From assembly GCA_030248065.1 (NCBI GenBank), contig JASAMV010005140.1, positions 124,001 through 188,000 of the forward strand: a DNA stretch of 64,000 nucleotides, in the 5' to 3' direction. The stretch comes from Rhynchonema sp. JSB1_4 (Eukaryota; Nematoda; Chromadorea; Monhysterida; Xyalidae). Below are positions 35,911 through 46,500 of the stretch, piece by piece; the stretch's first letter is position 1, and every line of letters begins with the position of its first letter. A program made the position numbers and the translations under genes. Under the pieces are notes generated by a model, which was not told the DNA's origin, did no database searches, and saw only the letters and a list, made by a program, of their open reading frames with translations.

Positions 35911-38900
35911 TCACAACGGTGTTGCGTGCGACTGTTTGTCTTCAGTTAGTGCTCTCGACTCGTGCAAGGCCGCCACCAGTTGCACGCCCTGAAAAAAGTA
36001 AAACAAGTTGCAAAAAAGTTATATTTTTGGCACCGGTTTAAGAAAGCAACCTGTTGGGCCGCGGACGAGACGAAATGCTTGTTGGCAGTCAATGTCAACA
36101 CTCGATGGTGGTCGCCAGTGCCGAAGATCACCTGCAAATCATTACATTGCGGTTTCCCTTATATGAATTGTGACCATGAACGTGAATTTATCGTTTTTTT
36201 AATGTGAATGACGATAAGTCAATTTCCATCACGTCAGCAGCTTATAATTTTAAAGCACCCTTGGTTCCGTCCTTTCTGAGAGGAATGTCAAGTGTGAGGC
36301 ACAAAGTCCTTGATGATTTAACAGACGATAGGCACCAAAAACAACATGTCAAAAGCTTGTACCCAGTGACCTGTGCCCGTTTGCTCATTCTATCACCGGT
36401 CTTCAGCTGTTGTACTCGATGTGTGACACAATCGGGCACTACAGTAACCCGAGTCAACAGTTCGCTCGAGCGTTGTTTCTCGTTCGGACCAGCGACGGTC
36501 GACAGAATCGATGTGAACGAATCGTACGCCGTTTGACAGCACATCAGACGTTTGTCTGAAATCGGTGGATTATGGAACCAGGTCGGTTAATCACGTACAG
36601 TGTACCCTCGCTGAGCCACACTCTCACGTGGGCAGTGTGTCAGACATAGTGGGTCATGCATGATTGTTACAGCTTCCCTGACAAAACACCATGGCATCTT
36701 GGTTAAGGCTCAACGATTTAGTGATCAACTGAAGGAACAGGAATCGATCTGGAAATCAGTAACACGCTTGTCGCGAGACCTGGGTGCGAGACCCAGGTTG
36801 ATCCCTTAACAACGACCATTGAACCCTGAATACCTTTTATGATATCCATCAACAAAGGCAAGGCAGGTTCGTTCCTCTCCAATTCGGCCTGAGCGTCCAG
36901 TCCACTCTCTCTGAATCGATAGTGCGCATGTCCATTGGTCAGATTCGACACCAACACTATCAAGGCCGTCACATCGAGATTCACCCAATCAGATTGCATC
37001 CCACTTGTTGATTGGCTGGACGCAAGCGCTGCAACGATATGATTGGATGAACATTGGCGGGTGTCAAGCGTGGTGAGTGGAATTGGAAGGGTCCGGTCGT
37101 AGTCGTGTCACATTTTTGTATTGAGGATAACTGCTGATGCTACCAGCCCGGCGCAATGTTTCTTCGTTACCCGTCTGGTAATAACAGTTATGTTTGGCGA
37201 TGTTAGTGACGCTGGCATCAGCAAGAACTGACAATAAACGCAGCCACCGTCACCAAGGCACGATCGAACCGAACCGATCACCAACTTTGATATCTGCCAT
37301 TAAACTATGGATATTTCAAAAAAGAATTTGACGATTTGGTGTACAGTTAGAAATGAACCGCTTACAACGGCACAAATCACGTGAAAGCGAAACATCAAAT
37401 CAAACTTCTAACAATTGTGTGCATCCATTGTACTATGATCACAGTGATTATCATCAGAAAGACCATTCGGTTGAACAGCAACATCCAGTTCGGTCACGGC
37501 AGTCGAGTCAGTGCAGTCGTCATCTTCAGGTGACGAACAAAGAGCGTCATCGCAATCACTGTCCGACGAAATCGGGGTGCCGAAATTTGAAATTGGCACC
37601 TGCGGCATATCCAACACTTTATATATGTAATGCTGGCATTGGACTTAGCGACCTCAGTTCAAACTCGCATTGGTCATGGTCACGAGATTTTTTGATCAAT
37701 GAACTAAGTGAGGTTTTCTGATAATCACTAATTTCGGTCCGTTGCTCTCAGCAACACCTTCAACGACGGATACAGCAGAAAATCTCGAAACCTTGATTGG
37801 AACCAGTCATGCGATCCAAAGGCAGATCGAATCTGATCACCAGGTTTGGCACGTCAAAAGCAGCGACCATGTTTTTCAAACTTGCTAACCTCCAATCCTT
37901 TCACATGCACTCCGATCTGCTTCAGTTCGTCCGCAATTCTGTCGGGCACACTTTCCACGAAATCGAACGTCACCCGCGGCGGTGTGAATAGATAGGGGTT
38001 GTTGTCTGCGGCGCGACAGTACTCGTGTGCTTGCTCGTTCAGGCAACGGCCCGACCGACTGTTAGCGCCGACCCAGTCCAGATATAGCGAACGGGCGTTA
38101 CGCGCTACGATCTTCACCTGCAGGGACGGGGAACTAAGATACAAGCGACTACAATTTTAAACCAACACAAGCGTTTTCACATTTTTAGCGCGAGATCAAG
38201 ATTTAGCCTGTAATTTTTTTCAGGCTAATCACCAACACGAAACATACCCCGAGCGCTACTAGGTTGTCCGCGCTGGCGTTGGCGCTACCGGCAATGGTTG
38301 CATAGATTTTGGGGCGCAGAAACCTAGTTGATGTTCCACAGAAGTGCCCGTATCCCTCACCCAGTGCGTTCCGCCATCAACAATCAAATCGACGGTCAGT
38401 TTCTCTCTCGACGTCTTGTCCTCATTCGGACACACTGGTTTGAGCACGGCCACCACATCGTCATATCGATAGCAGGCCGACACGAGTGCTGTGAAGTGCA
38501 CCAGATTGGACGTTCCGATCGTCTTCGCACTCACTGTGCGTTCAGCTGTGAGCAGCTGAAAAATATAGGCTCATATTTTATCATTGCAGAATGTACAATG
38601 TTCACAGTTGCTACCGTCAGGCTAATGTTACCACAGCAGGAATGAAAAAATAAGCTGCGCTAACTGAATGAACAGATGTTCTGTGGTCCCATGGCTTCGT
38701 TGTATTTCGAGAATTATTATTAACAGTCACACAATGCTCTCGCATCCCTTATTGATGGCACTCACCACCAAAGAAAAATTGCCCACTGGGGCCCCGTCAT
38801 GCTGCTTTTGTGGCGTGGGTTAATTTCGACACACCATGAATTTTAAATTTTCGTTCTCGACTGACGTAATAACTGCAGATCCCATCACAAGGCTTGAGTT

Positions 38901-39147
38901 GATACCGATGCAAAGTTAATAAATGCCATGCATTCTGACCACTGACCGATGTGAGAAACGCGCGTTCGCTCTTAATGCGATTGGCCAACTTCTCGGCCCC
39001 GGACACCGTCACGAGTTCAGTGCGACATTTGGCTATCAATCGATCGGTATCGGCGATCTTCTCCATCACAGCGCTACGCAGTGGCTCATCACCACTCACA
39101 CTAGTGCCACTGCCACTGCAACTGGCTGATGTTTCACTCTCCATCAT
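35911..39147 (-). CDS. DUF1308 family protein (C7orf25/UPF0415 homologue), 449 aa
   Basis: Eight exons: 38947-39147, 38361-38555, 37890-38117, 37413-37599, 36834-37028, 36371-36555, 36051-36131, 35911-35988 (1350 nt). The start is the first of two adjacent ATG codons (MMESETSASC). The N-terminal helical region LIAKCRTELVTVSGAEKLAN and the C-terminal block VIFGTGDHHRVLTLTANKHF, then HESRALTEDKQSHATPL before the stop, align with vertebrate C7orf25, whose end reads IFGTGD...RALTESK...ATPL. An acidic low-complexity insert (SSDSDCDDALCSSPEDDD) sits where the vertebrate protein also has one. The family is conserved in animals; its biochemical role is not known to me. An adjacent donor and acceptor (GTTAGA at 37407-37412, TTGCAG at 37029-37034) make the acidic-exon junction the least certain. 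Confidence 0.9.
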
Positions 39148-40404
39148 ATTCTGCAATTTCACGATTCTGTACTTTTAAAATTCGTGTGCTTCGAAGGCGG
39201 AAGATAACATCTGCGGGCACTTGACCCTGTTTTGCCAGAAAAAACCATCTCACATGTCTACATAGGCAATTTATGACCAAAAAAGATCCGTTCAGTAAAA
39301 TATGGAGAGAGAAAACTAACTATCGCTTAATGGTAATCTAGAACAAAGCCACTATGGATCAAGATCAAACAAGTAAAAATCAGTGAATAGAAAGTAAGAC
39401 AGTAAAGCCAACAAAACAATAATATGCAAGCAACAGCAATAATGCAACTTTCCACATCGTATCTTGTTCCAGAAATGAGCACCAAAATTGTGAAGAAACA
39501 GATTTGATAGAAAAATAATAGAGTATCGATGGTTGTACACAGTACATATAGCTTTGGGGTCAGGTCAAATAAGAACTTTGACTGCGAAAAATAGAAGAAG
39601 CACCTTGCAACGTATGAGAAAAAGGAGAGGGTATAAAAACAAAAACACATAAACTCATATACAGGCTATCCTCTTTGTGGTCTTTATAATGGAACCCTGC
39701 ACATGTACAGTACGTACATATAGTGGATATTTTTCACCGCCATTTGTAGGACCCTATTATGTCACCATGAAGAGGGTAGACCGTGGGAAACACCACACCT
39801 ACAAAAGCACCCTGCTGTGAGACATACAGTACTAAGAGGGAACTAAAATCCGCTTGACACCTGTCACAGCTATCTTCTAAATGCCATCTTCTGAGTTCTG
39901 TAAAATACACTAAAAATCAAACTACCGTAAAGTCGGTAATAGAAGGCCTGCCTTCTATTTTTTTCACAATGGTCGTTTCGGTGGCGTTCTATTACTGGGG
40001 GGTTCTATTATTGGGGGGACTTTATCTATTCTATCTATCTAAAATCCTGAAACACTTTGCAAGAATGAGGTATAAAATGGTGTTTTCTCAGGATCTGAGC
40101 TCGTCTATTTTTGTCACATAACAACATCTAAGCGCGTTAACTGATATATAATGTCACCTATCCACGCCTAATAACATTTATCTGCTGAAATTTTACATCA
40201 ATTTCACCGAATTCTTGGGTGCAAAAATTCGGGTGGCGTTCTATTATTGGGGGTTGTATTATTGGAGGGCTCAATTACTGACTTTACGGTACGCACTGAT
40301 TAAAGTCTAAAAACCCCCAACTCGTACACCATAGTTGCCGATCTAGCGTGACAAATATCACAGACAAGCGCACACAAAATATATCGTAACCATATGATGC
40401 CAAG
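39148..40404. other. intergenic spacer containing a TA-flanked element
   Basis: No gene is visible between the DUF1308 gene and the ankyrin/SOCS gene. The inverted-repeat element at 39923-40291 occupies the distal third; the rest is AT-rich. Confidence 0.5.
39923..40291. mobile_element. Tc1/mariner-like MITE, TA target site
   Basis: The ends TACCGTAAAGTCGGTAAT (39923) and ATTACTGACTTTACGGTA (to 40291) are inverted repeats differing at one base. If the outer TA is the target duplication, the element belongs to the TA-inserting class. The interior carries phrases such as TTCTATTATTGGGGG, related to the G-run elements at 51.2-53.1 kb. Confidence 0.7.
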
Positions 40405-42799
40405 CTACTGTATGACATTCTGTAACATCCATTCCAAATGCTGCTGTTCGTTGTCAGCCGTCACAAACCCGTACACGTGCACCGGCAGCAGCGTGCCCCG
40501 GTCGAGTTCTTGTCTGAGTCGAGCACCGTGTTTCTGCACCAAACTGGCACGGCACAACAACGACAGCGAAGGGGGAACGAACTGCGGTCGGATTGAATCA
40601 AACCACTCCAATGTAGCGCGCTCAATTGCTGCACATTGAGGATTGTATAGTTTCCATTAAAAATCGAGTAAAAGATAATGTTTCAACAAACTCACGCAGA
40701 ATCAATTCCGGATTTGTGGCAGTCGCCCAATATTCCTGGCTCAGCCGGACGGCGCCCAGTCGCAACATGAACCAGAGCAGGGCGTGACGCACTGGCTGCA
40801 ATTCGATGAGCAAATTATCTGTTTAGAAAAATAACCTAACCGACATTTACCAAAATAAAAAATTACCCACCAAGTGCAGGGTGCTGTCAACGGGAAGAGC
40901 ACTCAAATGGAAGAAGGCCGACCATCCGTGGGCATCACGATAACTGGCGTCAGCACCAACGAGTACCAGCTGCTGCACACCACTGTACCAACGACCACTG
41001 AATGTCGAACAGGGCGGGCATTAATTGGAAATGTTAATTTTCACATCTACTTACTCGACAGCAAAATGTAACGGCGTCTGATAGTTGTTGTTGGCAATAT
41101 TTACGTCCGCGCCTGCCTGCAGTAATGTTTCAACCAAACGTGTGTTACGATGGGCGACGGCGCGATGCAGTGCTGACCAGCCAACTGAAACTGGCGGAAT
41201 TCACACTGACACAACAATTTGTTTGTATACAACTGTTTTCAAGACTTCGTTATAAAGCGTGTTCACTTCGCATATGCACAACACTTTTGAGTGCCCCGCA
41301 GAGTAAAATGTATGCATTTGTGGTTCGTTATAAGCATGCCTCTCTCGATATGTTCACGATCATCAAACATGCCGGATTCTGGGGATCAAAGACTCAGGAA
41401 TTTCATTGCCGCTCACTTTCCCATGTGAGTGTCGTTGCTTTGCGCGTCAAAATAATCCCAAACTGCAGCTGTATGACCCACTGTATTTGTGTATGATGAA
41501 TTGGTGGTTTTATGTAACTACCTGTTCGAATTGAGCATAAATTCACGTTATGCATACTTTTGGACATGTCTATGCTTATAACGAAGTTTCACTGTACGTG
41601 TGTACGTGCGAAAGCGAAAAAAAGCTTCACTGCCTGCCTTATGACGGTCTAGTCGTAGATTGGACGTGCAAGACTTTATTTTCAGGGTTATACCTAAAAT
41701 TAAGACAATGGGTTAAGCGCAACAATCGACACCACTTTTCGATATCTGACGTGAAGCACACTTGCTCGTGTCGCACATAACTCTGGCCCACCAGTGTCTA
41801 CCTGAGAGGTGCCCAAAGCAAGATGGACGCATGCGGCCAGCTGCGGTACATCATGATTTGGACACCCGTTTCTCATTCGTCGCCAAACGAACAACTTTGG
41901 CATTTGCTTACGATGTGTGAGTGTGATGATGGTGTAGGGAAGCCAAAATAGACCAGCAGAAGGCAGGCTTGCGCTGCCAACTGTGGGGCAGGGACTCACA
42001 TCTCACAGCACAATCACATACACTCCTCGAAATGGTGTTCGGTCAAAGAAACACAGAAACCAACGTACGATTGTCTCTGGCGTTGACAGCTGCTCGTTCG
42101 ATGATCAGCCGTTGCACAATGTTGATGTTGTTGCCCTCGCATGCGCACATCAACGGCGTTCGACCACGAATGTCGCTCACTGCAATCAACAACAACAACA
42201 CATAACCACAACAAATATTTAATAATTTCAATTTTCGAAAGACTATTCGAGAACAAACACTGAATTCAGTCACACAGTGGATAAACCAACCGTTAACACT
42301 GGCACCAAGTTCGAGTAGGAATTCGAGCAATTTCGTTGCCGTGCAGTCATCAGCAACCAGATGCATTGCCGACATCCGACTAGGCCAAAACTGGTGATCA
42401 ACGTCGATGTTGTGTTGCTTGACCAGAAATCTGCGCAATTATTTTTTTTATTGTTTAACGAGTTTTTGTCAAAAACAGACTAGATAAATGATTGTAATAA
42501 AACCAATCCAGCTAACCTGACATGTTCGACATTTCTATTTTGTATAGCCAATTTGAATTCAGCGTAACTGCGCCACGAGTCCACCAGTTGCCGCGTGATA
42601 ACCACGGTGTCGTTTCGATCCAATTCGGGTTCCGAATCCGTGGTGGCAGCGGAGGACGACGGACCTGACAACGAACAGCGCTTGTAATCCATAAACACTA
42701 AGCAACATATGTGAAATAGATCCAAATGAAAAAAAAGGCAATAACAAGTACAAACGAACCTGGGTCAATTGGCGATGGTGACCTGCTTGGTCCAAGCAT
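40405..42799 (-). CDS. ankyrin-repeat and SOCS-box protein (ASB-like), 359 aa
   Basis: Eight exons: 42760-42799, 42517-42697, 42291-42430, 42069-42179, 41055-41184, 40867-40997, 40696-40818, 40405-40628 (1080 nt). Ankyrin repeats are clear in VSDIRGRTPLMCACEGNNIN, WSALHRAVAHRNTRLVETLL and NYQTPLHFAV; more degenerate ones flank them. The C-terminus PSLSLLCRASLVQKHG...LLPVHVYGF fits a SOCS box, the segment that binds elongin B/C and a cullin. By family analogy it would select proteins for ubiquitination. The N-terminus starts MLGPSRSPSPID in a 13-codon exon, so an upstream start cannot be excluded. It ends 3.2 kb from another ligase-adaptor gene on the same strand. Confidence 0.87.
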
Positions 42800-43567
42800 T
42801 GTGCACCCTAGACATCAAAATATCTGGTCATGGAGAAAACAAAGAATACGGGAGCTGACAATATATGTATTTTATTTGAAATTGGGCTCGACTTTACCCA
42901 AATCGGACCATTCACATAACAGCACAACTGCAGCAAATCATTTTTATTCCACAGAAGTTTCATAGACCTTCCACCCGATAATCACTTCCAAGAACACTGA
43001 CACGGGTTCGTCGCGCACACGCATAATATACATCTTGGGCATTACAAAACATCACTGCAGCTCACAGCATGAGCTCAAGTTTCAATAATGGCATCAGAAA
43101 CAAATTTTTCTTTGTTCTGTACTAACGTAGTAACGTGAAAACCAGTTAAATATGCTGACTTTATGACTGGTAGAAGAACAGGACCATGTTGGTCGCACTA
43201 ATTCAATGAACAAGCTTGGCTAATTATTCTACTGATTATACTGCATGGCTGTTGCTGACGAAACAACTAGTTTGTCGAACTACACTGTAGCCTTTTGGAG
43301 TTGGAAGAAAAACAATGTTACACGCCTGTTCTACGTGCAACAAACTACTGAACTGAAACGTTGTCCAGAACGGCAAAACATGGAGCGCACAATTGCAGAT
43401 ATCGTGTTAGTTGTGGACAACTTAGCAATCATTATCATCACCAAAAACAATGAAAATCTGACCCATAATAATGTACACAATGATTTATGTACAGTGGCAA
43501 TAGCGAGCGCGATACCAAACAATCGAAAATTGATAAAAAAATTTAACTGTATAAATTGCAGCGATTT
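42800..43567. other. spacer between the ASB-like and SPOP-like genes
   Basis: AT-rich sequence with no supported exon. Both neighbours read leftward, so it should contain the ASB-like promoter and the SPOP-like 3' UTR. Confidence 0.5.
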
Positions 43568-46500
43568 TCACTGAAAGTTTGTTCTCGACCGTTTTGTGTA
43601 CGGTTCGCCCACAGACGCCGCACTTGTTGAGGACGTCGTTGTTGTGGTGTCTGCAGGAAATAAATGGAAATGAAAAGAAAAATAAAGAACAGACAGAGAA
43701 AATTCGCACGTACTGGGCGGAGTGGGTGGCATGCCGGGCTTTCCTTCATTCGCCATTGCCAGCATAACGTCCGTGATTATTTGTCGACCCAGAAGATCCT
43801 GCCAGCCTTCCGTCTGAAGGGAAAATCGAATTTTGAAACAAAAGTGCTAAAATAATTTAAAATCAAGGACGAAAGTTCACCTGTATGACTTGTTGTGCGT
43901 TTTGCGCAATAAACCGAATGGCCTCGGTCTTCAATTCGCGCGCGTCGTGCATATCAGCCAGGATCAACACTCGACAAACAGAGTCCACCATTAGATTCGA
44001 TCGCATGTACTGCAACATTGGGCAATAAATTGCTTGGTGAAAACGATGCACCACAAACAAAACCATGCTTTTTCAACAAATCAAAACCAAAATTACCTGA
44101 TCAGCCATATCTTTCAATCCGGCTAATGCGTATCTGTCGGCAGCAGCCAGCAGCTCGACAGCCATATTGGCCAACTGATTGGACCGGCCGCTGTACATGT
44201 AGAACAACAGCTCTTGCATTGTCTGCAATCGAATATGAGATGTTTTGTGAAATAATGTTTCGAATGTTGGACTTTGACAAAAAGATTATTTGTTAAAAAA
44301 AAACGCTAACGTCATATTCAATATCATCGATAACAACGCGACTCGTTTTCGATTCTTCCGTGTGCGGCTCGAGCATTGCACTGAAAAATATGGTAAATGT
44401 TGAGTAAATTTTGCACAGATTATGATCAGATGAAAGTTATGTTCATCCCACCTGAACACAGGTGATCTGGCAGCGAGAATTGCTTTGTGTGTTGCGAGTG
44501 TTTTGTCGCCGCAGACAATTGTGAAATCACAGTGCTTCTCGTCTTTGAAATATTTTTCGAGATCCCCAGCCACCTGCAAAATTAATGTGACACAAAATTA
44601 TTCACACTGAAATTAAAAAGGGCAGAAAAACACAAAAATAGATAGTATTAAAAATGAAACAAATAAAGCACAATTTTATTCATATGCACCCCACCTCCGA
44701 CAGTTTAGCCTCGGGCACAACCGGTTTCGGCGTTTGACTGGATTTAGTGACGGTGTCAAACGTGATTGTGAGATTGAGCACCAGCTGTAGTTCGTCTTGT
44801 GGTGCAATATGTGACAACAGCAGGTCGCGTCGAATGTACTCGAAATAACCGTGCAGTTGTTGTGTGCCCGTGTAGACCTGAAAAGTTGTTCTTTTTGCAA
44901 AGGTGTCTACATGTCACAAGCGGATCCAGGGGGCACAGGTGCCTAGGCCTTCCTCTTTGGTCAAAATGCCCCTAAAGGGGGCACCATTTCGGAGAAAAGA
45001 AGGAAAAGGACCCCTAATTTTCACTCTAATACACTTCAAAAGTCCAAAAATCGCGCGCATCGTGCGTCAGATACGCCCATATCATTGAAATTTGGCCATC
45101 GCGCGGGCAAAAACTTCGCGCGCTACCGCTACGCGCGCATGCTCATATGCACCAGTATGTTGGTTACTTTAGCTTAAAATCGCCCAATTATAAACAAGCA
45201 CTGGATAAAAACGATTTTTGAAAAATCAAACACGCACTAGATAAAAATGACTTTCGGGATTTGGCCCCTCTTGGCCGAAAGCTGGATCCGCCACTGCTAC
45301 ATGTACTGGTGTTTCTTAAAGGGCTCGGGACACAACCGAAGGAAGGGCAGCAGAGCGCAGTGTTATACATCGTTGGAAAGCACTGCGACAGCATATGTCA
45401 CGCACAAATGTTAAGCTCTTTAGAGATTCGCTATCTCTTGGTAGAGGGACTTTTCGTTCCAGAGAAAAGTGAATTTTCTCACAGCTTGAAACGACCGGTG
45501 CAGAAACCCCAAATGAGTTGAAGGTCGAGTAACACGTGGACAGGATTACAACAGCTACTGGATAATTTATCATGACAACTTCAGTCGCTCAAACCATTGT
45601 TTCCCTCGGTGAGGGTGCGAAACATTCCAAAAATCGGCCATTATTTTCGAGGACATAAGTTTGTCCCTAAATTTTGAGGCCGTGCTTTGTGTTACAGAAA
45701 TGAAAATGCAACAGAAAAACAGAGCATTGTCGAAAGTACCAGAAAATAAGGTTTTTAAATTTGGAAACACTTTGATAGCGGCGTGACGGGCCAAAAAAGA
45801 CCTAAAAATTGCCCCTAAACTGCATAGTTGCATTCATTGATGGAAATGTGATGTAAATAAGCCACGTATTGCATTGCATTGGAAACGAGAAAGTCAGATA
45901 AACGCACAGTCCAACAATCTAGACGAGTTTCAAAACTTCAAACTCCATGGTCCGGCTGCTGCAGCCATGCCAGCCTGAATAAGATATTTGGCTATAAGTC
46001 GTTACTGTTAAAGCTTATTGGACATTTAATCGCTACAAACGATGTAGCTTCAACGTAGCTATCGAACGATATATAACATGCCCATACTATCTCTTGCTGT
46101 GGGCAAGAAACGGTCAAAATTCCGAAATCGCACATGGTGACGTGACGGTTCATTCCAGAATCGTCAAAAAAGCAATTTTTTAGCCTCTGCCCTTAAGCGT
46201 AAGAATTTATTGGGGCTTGTTATATATCGTTCGAAAGCTAATCCCGAGATACATTGTTTGGTGCTGTCACATTTACAATAGCTTTTAACAATAAGCATTT
46301 ATAGCTGAATATCATATTCAGATTAGTATGGCTACCCAGAGAGATCTGTAGACCATGGGGTCTTCGGACCCTGATAGGTTGTTAAACCAGACGTTTCTCT
46401 CAATTTTTTGTTTCGAATCCAATACAATCTGTGGCCTTTATGTGTCACAATTCTGGCGATGAATATAACCACCTAATTTAGCGGCAATTTAATGGATTTT

